NCBI GenBank assembly: GCA_018659505.1
Contig: JABJMI010000009.1
Coordinates: 1 to 7,593 of the forward strand
DNA: 7,593 nucleotides
Reading direction: 5' to 3'
Origin: Planctomicrobium sp.
GTDB taxonomy: Bacteria > Planctomycetota > Planctomycetia > Planctomycetales > Planctomycetaceae
A model generated the notes under the pieces. That model made no database searches. It was not told the origin of the DNA and saw only the letters and a list, made by a program, of their open reading frames with translations. Below are positions 1 to 6,137 of the stretch, piece after piece (within the stretch, counting starts at the first letter, position 1; every line of letters begins with the position of its first letter). A program made the translations under genes and the position numbers.

Positions 1-31
1 CGTGTCGGGTGTCGTCCCTACTATTAGGGGG

Positions 32-60
32 TTATGAAGAATGACGTAAGTAGTTACAAT
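32..60 (+). promoter_or_regulatory. possible sigma70-type promoter of the tRNA-Arg gene
   Basis: A -10-like TACAAT lies at 55-60, one base from the TATAAT consensus. A weak -35-like TTATGA lies at 32-37, giving a 17-base spacer. Initiation would fall near 67, just before the mature tRNA 5' end at 71. The -35 element matches consensus at only three of six bases, so the call rests mainly on the -10 box, the spacing and the position. A short hairpin (CCCTA at 16-20 with TAGGG at 25-29) lies just upstream and could end an earlier transcript. Confidence 0.35.
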
Positions 61-70
61 TAAACACTTT

Positions 71-144
71 GCCCTCGTAGCTCAGCCGGATAGAGCGCAG
101 GTTTCCTAAACCTGAGGTCGTGGGTTCGAATCCCGCCGGGGGTA
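71..144 (+). tRNA. tRNA-Arg, anticodon CCT
   Basis: The complete cloverleaf can be folded by eye. The acceptor stem GCCCTCG (71-77) pairs with CGGGGGT (137-143), with a G-U at the first pair. The D arm is GCTC/GAGC (80-83, 93-96). The anticodon stem is CAGGT/ACCTG (98-102, 110-114) around the loop TTCCTAA. The T arm is GTGGG/CCCGC (120-124, 132-136) with loop TTCGAAT. The anticodon at 105-107 is CCT, which reads the arginine codon AGG. The discriminator is A144. The CCA tail is not encoded (TTA follows), so it must be added by CCA-adding enzyme. The variable loop is short (class I), as expected for tRNA-Arg. Confidence 0.96.
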
Positions 145-151
145 TTAGAAA

Positions 152-172
152 TGCCGCAGAACGTCTGCGGTA
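152..172 (+). terminator. hairpin downstream of the tRNA, possible terminator or 3' processing signal
   Basis: CCGCAGA (154-160) and TCTGCGG (164-170) form a perfect 7-bp stem around the three-base loop ACG. The stem extends by a G-U and a T-A pair to 152 and 172. It begins 8 bases after the tRNA, a usual place for a tRNA transcript to end. No T-tract follows, so it is not a canonical intrinsic terminator; it may instead protect or define the 3' end before trimming. Between here and the next gene at 361 I see no further clear element. Confidence 0.4.
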
Positions 173-360
173 ACATCAGGAAGAGGGGATCACTCGGAAG
201 TAGGAAAAGGCTAGTGTTAGCCAGAGTGTTACCAGATTTTGCAACGGCGTCAGATTCAGGCATGGATTGCTGTGGCTGGGTGACTGGTCGGTCGTCTTCT
301 TAGGCTCGTTCTTACTTTCCTTGAATGATCATCACACAATTATAAGACTCGGATCACCTC

Positions 361-2385
361 ATGAAACGCTTGCTCATTTTTAGTCTGTTTCTGACAGCGT
401 CAACGGTCTTTGCTCAGGCACCCAAGGAGCGAACTCCCCTGTGGACAGGACTCGCACCGGTCGGAATTGGGGCGACGGAAGATTCACCAGAAGCGAATGC
501 GTTCATCACCGTCCATCAGCCTGCTAAACCAAACGGAACCGCAATTGTTATCTGTCCGGGGGGTGGTTACGGCGGTTTGGTGGTTGGTCCAGAAGGTCAC
601 GGCATCGCGGAATGGCTGAATGAACAGGGCATTACCGGCGTGGTACTTGAGTATCGGCTTCCCAAGGGACGACATGCGGTTCCGCTGCTGGATGCTCAAC
701 GAGCCATCCGCACAGTCCGCGTGAACGCAAAAAGTTGGAACATTGATCCGGCGAAGATCGGGATCATCGGCTTCTCCGCTGGAGGACATCTCGCCTCGAC
801 TGCAGCTACACATTTTGACGACGGTGATTCCTCCGCAACGGATGCGATAGCTCGTGTCAGTTGCCGTCCCGACTTCGCCATGTTGGTTTACCCGGTGGTG
901 ACAATGGGAGAGACCACGCACGGCGGAACGAAGGCGAATCTACTCGGCAAAGATCCTTCGCCCGAGTTGTTGACATTCTATTCTAACGAAGTGCAAGTCA
1001 CGGTAGACACTCCACCGATGTTTCTGACCCATGCACTCGATGACAAAGTCGTTCTTCATAAAAACAGTCGATCGCTGTATGCCTCGCTGCAGAAGCACAA
1101 CAACAGGTCGGAGTATCTCGAACTCCCCTCGGGTGGTCACGGACTGAACGGATACAAAGGTCCGATGTGGGATGCCTGGCAGACACAGTCGCTCAAATGG
1201 TTAGCCAGTCTTGATTCTAAAAATTCGGCGCAATGGGTTCCTGAAAAACAGAAGGAATCGAAATTCACTGGACGAAAACTCGACACGTTTCAGCATGGGA
1301 CCAAAGATTCGTGGGGCTATGCGGCACCACAACGTGATACCTTTCTTGTGCTTCACCCCACTCAACCGCGAGCAAAGGCACCGCTCTATGTGGTCCTGCA
1401 TTCCGCGGGACACGATGTTCACTCGTGCCTGGAATGCACGAAGACCAAAGGGGACCACGACATCTATCACGCGCCGCCCGAATTTTTTGCCCTGTATCTA
1501 GATTGTCGAGCCAACAAAGGTGACTGGTGGTGGGGGATCAAAAAGTACAAGGGAAGTGAAATCAGCCCCACCGAAAATCGGTTAATCGACACGATTCAAT
1601 GGGCGATCAAGTACTACGGAATCGACGAGAACCGCGTCTACCTTTGTGGGAACTCAATGGGGGGCAGTGGAACACTCGGTCTGGGAATTCGTCATGGCGA
1701 CCTGTTTGCCGCTATTAAAGCCAATGTTCCCGCGGGAGTCGAACATGTCTCCAGCCGCATGTCTTTCCCGTCAGTTGAACTCCCTCCAGGCGTCAAGTTG
1801 CCCGAACCACCCATCGTGATCGACTACTCTGCCCAGAATGACGGTTGGTCCAAAGGTCATGGAAAGTTTGCCAAGACTATGAATGATCGTAAGTATCCAC
1901 TGTTCATGTATTGGGGTCCATTTGGGCATGCCAATAATCATGCGAACATCTTAAAGGTGAATGATTTGATCAATTCGTTCGACTGGTTGAGCATTCGCAA
2001 AAACGAAGTCTATCCGGTCTTCACTAACGCCTCGTCAAATGATGAACTGCCGTGGCCTGATCAGACCGACAGTAGCGACTCTGGTCAGATCAACGCGTTT
2101 TTCCGATGGAAGAATGTTCGTGAGACGGAAAGCTTGCTTGAGATGGAAATTGGTCTCGTCAACTCCGAGGAACTCAAAACAACATTCACGATCCCGAGCG
2201 CAGCGACCGCCGATATCAGTCTCCGCCGACTACAGAAGCTGAAAGTATCTCCGGGAGCAACTGTGAACTGGACATTCGGCACTGCCCAGGGACAAGTTCA
2301 GGCAGACACCACAGGATGCATCACCATTCCCAGTCTCAAGATCGCTGCGAAGCCCGCGCGACTCACAATTCAGTCAGGTCGATGA
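361..2385 (+). CDS. secreted tandem alpha/beta-hydrolase (two esterase domains)
   Basis: This 674-residue protein is predicted to be exported and to hydrolyse esters, possibly acetyl or feruloyl groups on plant or algal polysaccharides. Residues 1-18 form a signal peptide (KR, hydrophobic core, VFA cleavage site). Domain 1 (about 55-285) resembles BD-FAE/acetylxylan-esterase-like hydrolases. It has an oxyanion-loop motif CPGGGY at 65-70, a nucleophile elbow GFSAGG with Ser139, a likely Asp228 in HALDDKVV, and His260 in GGHG. Domain 2 (about 320-545) resembles the LpqC/poly(3-hydroxybutyrate)-depolymerase type of esterase. It has the elbow GNSMGG with Ser432, likely Asp494 in QNDGW, and His523 in PFGHANNH. 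Residues 550-674 look like a beta-rich C-terminal domain that I do not recognise. The ATG at 361 is chosen because the signal peptide begins there; the ribosome site is weak (GGA at 351-353). It appears monocistronic. The true substrate cannot be told from sequence alone. Confidence 0.88.
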   Translation: MKRLLIFSLFLTASTVFAQAPKERTPLWTGLAPVGIGATEDSPEANAFITVHQPAKPNGTAIVICPGGGYGGLVVGPEGHGIAEWLNEQGITGVVLEYRLPKGRHAVPLLDAQRAIRTVRVNAKSWNIDPAKIGIIGFSAGGHLASTAATHFDDGDSSATDAIARVSCRPDFAMLVYPVVTMGETTHGGTKANLLGKDPSPELLTFYSNEVQVTVDTPPMFLTHALDDKVVLHKNSRSLYASLQKHNNRSEYLELPSGGHGLNGYKGPMWDAWQTQSLKWLASLDSKNSAQWVPEKQKESKFTGRKLDTFQHGTKDSWGYAAPQRDTFLVLHPTQPRAKAPLYVVLHSAGHDVHSCLECTKTKGDHDIYHAPPEFFALYLDCRANKGDWWWGIKKYKGSEISPTENRLIDTIQWAIKYYGIDENRVYLCGNSMGGSGTLGLGIRHGDLFAAIKANVPAGVEHVSSRMSFPSVELPPGVKLPEPPIVIDYSAQNDGWSKGHGKFAKTMNDRKYPLFMYWGPFGHANNHANILKVNDLINSFDWLSIRKNEVYPVFTNASSNDELPWPDQTDSSDSGQINAFFRWKNVRETESLLEMEIGLVNSEELKTTFTIPSAATADISLRRLQKLKVSPGATVNWTFGTAQGQVQADTTGCITIPSLKIAAKPARLTIQSGR

Positions 2386-2396
2386 GTTGTTCAGGA

Positions 2397-2421
2397 ACTT
2401 GCGAAGGCTTTCCTTGTAAGT
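2397..2421 (+). terminator. weak hairpin after the esterase gene, possible terminator
   Basis: ACTTGC (2397-2402) pairs with GTAAGT (2416-2421) with one G-U. AAGG (2404-2407) pairs with CCTT (2412-2415), leaving G2403 bulged and CTTT as the loop. The structure lies 12 bases after the stop codon, a fitting place for a terminator, but the stem is imperfect, not GC-rich and not followed by a T-run. Confidence 0.28.
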
Positions 2422-2628
2422 CAGCTGAGTAAATGTCATCACTCTCAATAGCTCCTTACATATGGTGTATTTGAGTTTGTGATTGCTTCGAATTCCATCG
2501 GAACAAAACATTATCGGCAAAACCAGTTTCAAAACGAATCAGGTTATATTTTTTCGTAAGTTACTTTTGTAAAGTGAGATGCAATAAACACTCCATCGAA
2601 CACTGGGACTAGAGTGATTAGAAGTCAA

Positions 2629-2662
2629 AGAGAGAACGGAGAATGAAGCCTCAGTTCTCTCT
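2629..2662. repeat. inverted repeat upstream of mch
   Basis: AGAGAGAAC (2629-2637) and GTTCTCTCT (2654-2662) are perfect 9-base complements. Inside them, after a G-A mismatch, GAG (2639-2641) pairs with CTC (2650-2652), leaving an 8-base loop. The element lies about 90 bases before the mch start. It could be a leader hairpin, an operator for a dimeric regulator, or a terminator of an upstream transcript (TTT at 2664-2666 is a very short T-run). The sequence alone does not decide between these. Confidence 0.45.
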
Positions 2663-2752
2663 GTTTCCTCCTGTTCAACAATTTTAAAGAGACAGACTTC
2701 TCACACTCGGTTCACAAGTTCAAAATTTAATAAGCAAGAAACAATCCCTTTT

Positions 2753-3736
2753 ATGAATGACGACGATATTGACCTGGATGCTAACGATCCAATCCTGAAT
2801 GACTCTGGGTTCGATTTAGTCAACCAGATACTAAACAGCCTCGACGAACTTCGCATTGAAGCCGCTGACTATGATGGACCGGGGATCGTTCTCGATTTCG
2901 GAGTCAATGCTCCAGGATCTCTGGCTGCGGGACTGGCACTCGCTGAGGTCTGTACTGCTGGACTGGCGGACTTTTCAATCGTGCCGGGAAGCGTTGGGGG
3001 AATCGGATGGCCACATCTCTTTGTGCAGACTGACGACCCACTCGAAGCTTGCCTGTTGAGCCAGTACGCTGGGTGGCAAATTTCTGTCGGGAAGTACTTC
3101 GCGATGGGAAGTGGTCCTATGCGCGCGGCAGCGAACAAAGAAGACCTCTTTGAAAAACTTGGTTACTCAGAAGATGCCTTTGGAGTGGTCGGAGTTTTAG
3201 AGAGTGGTCAAATTCCAACAGCGGATGTTGTTGAAGAAATCGCTGAGACCTGCGGAGTCGAAGCTGATCAGGTGGCACTCTTAGTCGCTCCAACTGCGAG
3301 TATCGCTGGGAATCTGCAAGTGGTCGCTCGTAGTGTTGAAACCTCGCTGCATAAGTTGTTTGAGCTCGGTTTTGATGTTGGCAGAATCGAATCAGCATGT
3401 GGTTCAGCACCGATATCTCCGGTCGCGAAAGATGATCTAACTGGCATCGGCAGAACGAATGACGCCATCCTCTATGGGGGACAAGTGACGCTGTGGGTCA
3501 ACGGAGATGATGATGCGATCCGTGAACTCGGACCGCAGGTTCCGTCCTCTGCATCTGACGCCTATGGAAAGCCATTCCTGGAGATATTCGAAGAAGCCGG
3601 GAGAGATTTCTACAAAATCGATCCGCATTTATTCAGTCCCGCAGAAATTGTGTTTCACAATGTCACCACGGGAAGTGCGTTTCATTTCGGAGGAACCGAT
3701 CACAGCGTGTTGAAGAAGTCATTCGGTTTAATGTAA
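2753..3736 (+). CDS. mch: methenyl-tetrahydromethanopterin cyclohydrolase
   Basis: Mch hydrolyses 5,10-methenyl-tetrahydromethanopterin to formyl-tetrahydromethanopterin in the cytoplasm. In bacteria it is a step in H4MPT-dependent oxidation of formaldehyde to formate; in methanogens the reaction runs in the reductive direction. The 327-residue length fits the family. Conserved family blocks are visible: SQYAGW at 103-108, MGSGPMRA at 118-125, GRTNDAILYGG at 233-243, DFYKID at 285-290 and LFSPAE at 293-298. The first 20 or so residues are acidic (MNDDDIDLDAND) and look like a lineage-specific extension, so the true start could lie slightly downstream; the ATG at 2753 is the first in frame and has only a weak purine-rich site before it (AAGAAA at 2737-2742). 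No other H4MPT-pathway gene lies in this window, which fits the scattered C1 genes of planctomycetes. A strong hairpin follows the stop. Confidence 0.95.
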   Translation: MNDDDIDLDANDPILNDSGFDLVNQILNSLDELRIEAADYDGPGIVLDFGVNAPGSLAAGLALAEVCTAGLADFSIVPGSVGGIGWPHLFVQTDDPLEACLLSQYAGWQISVGKYFAMGSGPMRAAANKEDLFEKLGYSEDAFGVVGVLESGQIPTADVVEEIAETCGVEADQVALLVAPTASIAGNLQVVARSVETSLHKLFELGFDVGRIESACGSAPISPVAKDDLTGIGRTNDAILYGGQVTLWVNGDDDAIRELGPQVPSSASDAYGKPFLEIFEEAGRDFYKIDPHLFSPAEIVFHNVTTGSAFHFGGTDHSVLKKSFGLM

Positions 3737-3755
3737 AGTTTAGCCACACACGTTT

Positions 3756-3780
3756 TGCCGGACACTTAAAGTGTCCGGCA
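3756..3780 (+). terminator. palindromic hairpin after mch, likely terminator
   Basis: TGCCGGACACTT (3756-3767) and AAGTGTCCGGCA (3769-3780) are perfect complements around a single A; physically this is a 10-bp GC-rich stem with a TTAAA loop. It begins 20 bases after the mch stop. No T-tract follows (TCACATTGATT), so termination may be partial, or the hairpin may act as a 3' stabiliser of mch mRNA. It ends only 24 bases before the start proposed for the next gene, leaving no room for a separate promoter between them. Confidence 0.6.
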
Positions 3781-3804
3781 TCACATTGATTCTGTACATG
3801 AAAT

Positions 3805-4749
3805 TTGAGCATCCCTTTGAACGAAACTGCACCAATCCCGGCTCCTCAACGAGACTTTTCCAAAGTCTGGGCGGTAATCGGATTGGTCTTTGCCTGTTGG
3901 TTATTGTATCGAGCAATCTTCATCGGCGCGGGATCGGCTTACGTGACAGAATCAGAAGGGCAATTCATTAACGCGACTCATAACGACTATATGGTCGGGA
4001 CAGCGGTTTACAGTCCGCTCCGATCAATCGGTGTTTGGGTCGCAGCATTTTTGACGCTGTGTGTGTTTTCATTTCTCTATCGAGACAATCCTTTCTATAA
4101 ATTCTCGGAAGCTGTTTTCGTTGGAGTCTCGGCAGCGTACTGGATGGTGATCGCTTTCTGGACGGTTCTCATTCCAAACCTGTTGGGGAAAATATGGCCC
4201 AGCTGGATTCAATCCTGGGCAGTGCCGGGAATTTCAACAGTTCGCGACGAAAACTGGTGGATGTTCTTGATTCCGCTCGTCTTGGGCGGCATGTTGTTAT
4301 GGAGACTCTCTCCCCGCGGAGCATGGGTCGCCCGCTGGCCTTTGGCATTTATTATCGGTTCGACAGCGGGGATCCGTCTCGTCGGATTTCTGCAAGCCGA
4401 CTTCCTCAGCCAAATCAGAAGCACTATCAAACCGGTGATCATTTCACCTGAAGCGGTCGAGGTCGCTGGAGCAGCAGCGACTGTTTCCCCGTTCTGGCAG
4501 AGTGTTCAAAATATTTTGCTGATCGTTTCGGTTCTTTCTGCAATTGTTTATTTCTTCTTCTCCATCGAGCACACCGGCGTTGTGGGTCAAGTCTCTCGTG
4601 TTGGAGTTTGGGTGCTCATGGTGACCTTCGGAGCGGCATTTGGTTACACAGTCATGGGACGCATCGCACTGCTCGCAATTCGCTTCGAATTTCTATTCGA
4701 CGACTGGTTATGGCTCATCGATCCGACTGGTAAGCGACTGGGCATGTGA
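3805..4749 (+). CDS. conserved-looking seven-helix membrane protein of unknown function
   Basis: I do not recognise a characterised family. The 314-residue product is strongly hydrophobic. Likely transmembrane segments are near residues 21-41, 75-92, 104-126, 152-167, 178-196, 234-253 and 264-284. The N-terminus is short and proline-rich; loops at 43-70 and 197-230 are polar. Motif-like stretches are YRDNPFYKFSEA (92-103), NLLGKIWP (125-132) and, after the last helix, MGRIALLAIRFEFLFDDW (284-301), which reads like a membrane-surface amphipathic helix. The start is unusual: a TGA at 3799-3801 closes this frame, so initiation must be at TTG 3805 or TTG 3817, because the first in-frame ATG (residue 63) would lose the first helix. 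No Shine-Dalgarno is seen. Its place between mch and moeA, 62 bases before the latter, suggests possible co-transcription but gives no function. That it is a real gene is supported by the coherent helix pattern over its whole length. Confidence 0.75.
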   Translation: MSIPLNETAPIPAPQRDFSKVWAVIGLVFACWLLYRAIFIGAGSAYVTESEGQFINATHNDYMVGTAVYSPLRSIGVWVAAFLTLCVFSFLYRDNPFYKFSEAVFVGVSAAYWMVIAFWTVLIPNLLGKIWPSWIQSWAVPGISTVRDENWWMFLIPLVLGGMLLWRLSPRGAWVARWPLAFIIGSTAGIRLVGFLQADFLSQIRSTIKPVIISPEAVEVAGAAATVSPFWQSVQNILLIVSVLSAIVYFFFSIEHTGVVGQVSRVGVWVLMVTFGAAFGYTVMGRIALLAIRFEFLFDDWLWLIDPTGKRLGM

Positions 4750-4798
4750 ATGTTTCGTTTCACCCTCGCACCCTCAATCTCTTGACCCTCGACCCCGC

Positions 4799-4803
4799 AA
4801 GGA
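4799..4803 (+). promoter_or_regulatory. Shine-Dalgarno site of moeA
   Basis: AAGGA lies 8 bases before the ATG at 4812, a good spacing. A second AGGA at 4807-4810 is too close to the start codon to serve. This is the clearest ribosome-binding site in the window and supports the chosen moeA start. Confidence 0.6.
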
Positions 4804-4811
4804 TTTAGGAA

Positions 4812-6071
4812 ATGCTAAATGTTTCGGATGCGCTGAAGCAGATCATCGAGACCGTTGCTCCAACAAAGCCATCCATGCTCCCATTGAGCGACTCTCTTGG
4901 TTGCTTGCTGGCAGAGGATGTCATCAGCGATGAAGACTCGCCTCCGTTTGATAAATCGATGATGGATGGCTACGCCGTTTGTGCCTCGGATTTGCAATTG
5001 AACGAGAGTTCTTCGCGAGACATAGAATTAACGATCATCGGCGAACTCACCGCAGGTCAGCAGTCGGAATTGAAAGTTGAATCCGGGACCACAGTACGCA
5101 TCATGACGGGCGCTCCTATTCCAAATGGAGCCGATGCTGTCATCCCGGTTGAACAGTCAAAGCTTCTTTCAGAAGTGAAAGTTTCGTTGCACATTGAGCG
5201 TATCATTCCACAGGGGACAAACATTCTTGATTGCGGGAAGAATGTAAGACAAGGTGAACAAGTCCTCTCCAGCGGTCAGCGAATACGACCACAAGAAATT
5301 GCTTTGCTGGCTGAACTGGGACGAGCTTCTATACCAGTTCGCCAACCACCGACAGTTGCGATTTTGGCGACTGGTGATGAGCTGGTCGAGATCAATGAAA
5401 CTCCCGGTCCCGGACAAATTCGAAACTCAAACGCAACGATGCTCGCTGCCCAAGTTGCAGCGACAGGGGCGACGCCGATTGTCTTACCCATTGCAAAAGA
5501 TCAAAGAGAAGACTTAAGAGCAAAGATCGAAGGAGGACTTCAATGCGATTTTCTCTGTTTGTCGGGAGGTGTCTCGATGGGCAAACTGGACCTTGTCCCT
5601 TCAGAGCTCGCAGCTGCGGGAGTGCAGCAAATCTTCCATAAGGTCGCCATGAAACCGGGCAAACCGATCTGGTTCGGAAAGCGATCTTCTTCTGAATCGC
5701 AGTCTTCATGCTATGTGTTTGGACTGCCCGGCAATCCGATCAGTAGCATGATCTGCTTTGAATTGTTTGTGAAGACTGCACTGAGAAAGTTTCAAGGCGA
5801 GGAAAATCCCTTCCCTCCACTGATTGAAGCGACACTGCAAAAAGACTTCTCGCAACGCGGTGATCGTGAAGTCTGGTTTCCATCTTATGCAGAAATCGAG
5901 AACGGAAAGGTTGTTGTCACCCCCACCGGATGGAAAGGTTCCTCAGATATCCGTTCAACGGCTCAGGCGAATTGCAGTGCTAGTTTTCCTGCTGGTGAGA
6001 GAATCTTTACAGCTGGCGAGTCGGTTCAGGTTCTGGTCTGGTCCGGAAGTCGTCTGAATCCTAAACTTTGA
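4812..6071 (+). CDS. moeA: molybdopterin molybdotransferase MoeA
   Basis: MoeA inserts molybdate into adenylylated molybdopterin to form molybdenum cofactor, the last general step of Moco synthesis in the cytoplasm. The 419-residue length is typical. The N-terminal part (about 1-180) carries the MoeA signatures PPFDKSMMDGYAV (44-56), RIMTGAPIPNGADAVIPVE (96-114) and GKNVRQGEQ (142-150). The central MoaB/Mog-like substrate domain (about 181-325) has ATGDEL (186-191), GQIRNSN (201-207), the SGGVSMGKLD loop (251-260), KPGKP (281-285) and the FGLPGNPIS block (303-311). A smaller C-terminal beta domain (about 335-419) ends the protein. All expected blocks are present, so it should be active. No other Moco gene is in the window; molybdoenzymes such as formate dehydrogenase would be its clients. 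It starts 62 bases after the membrane-protein gene and is followed 66 bases later by lnt, so an operon is plausible. Confidence 0.96.
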   Translation: MLNVSDALKQIIETVAPTKPSMLPLSDSLGCLLAEDVISDEDSPPFDKSMMDGYAVCASDLQLNESSSRDIELTIIGELTAGQQSELKVESGTTVRIMTGAPIPNGADAVIPVEQSKLLSEVKVSLHIERIIPQGTNILDCGKNVRQGEQVLSSGQRIRPQEIALLAELGRASIPVRQPPTVAILATGDELVEINETPGPGQIRNSNATMLAAQVAATGATPIVLPIAKDQREDLRAKIEGGLQCDFLCLSGGVSMGKLDLVPSELAAAGVQQIFHKVAMKPGKPIWFGKRSSSESQSSCYVFGLPGNPISSMICFELFVKTALRKFQGEENPFPPLIEATLQKDFSQRGDREVWFPSYAEIENGKVVVTPTGWKGSSDIRSTAQANCSASFPAGERIFTAGESVQVLVWSGSRLNPKL

Positions 6072-6137
6072 CGAAATACGCAATCGTTAATTTTTATTCA
6101 CTCGGTGACATCCAGATCACCCAAGAAAGTTCATGCC

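Larger units (their letters stand above)
2386..2752. other. gene-free stretch between the esterase and mch
   Basis: This 367-base stretch is AT-richer than its neighbours and holds no convincing coding frame. It contains a weak hairpin right after the esterase stop (2397-2421) and a clear inverted repeat at 2629-2662. It also has -10-like sequences, for example TATATT at 2545-2550 and TTTAAT at 2726-2731, neither with a convincing -35 partner at the right distance. It most likely contains the end of the esterase transcript and the promoter and leader of mch. A small RNA or cis-acting leader is possible, but I recognise no known riboswitch class. Confidence 0.5.

Noticed and set aside
60..263. 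Minus-strand open frame whose product contains GGIRTHDLRFRKPALYPAELRG
   Set aside because: This is the antisense translation of the tRNA-Arg gene. This peptide is a known false protein that recurs in databases wherever such a tRNA was translated.
484..921. 145-codon open frame on the minus strand
   Set aside because: It lies wholly inside the esterase gene, which has a signal peptide, motifs and full-length coherence. The minus-strand product has no recognisable domain.
3117..3410. 97-codon minus-strand open frame within mch
   Set aside because: It overlaps conserved Mch blocks on the other strand and is low in recognisable features.
3771..3971. 66-codon plus-strand frame overlapping the start of the membrane-protein gene
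   Set aside because: Its product has no domain and turns Arg/Cys-rich when it enters the next gene. The overlapping frame gives a coherent seven-helix protein.
5392..5709. 105-codon minus-strand open frame inside moeA
   Set aside because: The plus strand here codes for the MoeA substrate domain with conserved motifs, so this is a shadow frame.
6104..6121. Inverted repeat GGTGA/TCACC between moeA and lnt
   Set aside because: Only 5 bp with an 8-base loop and no T-run; too weak to call a terminator or operator.
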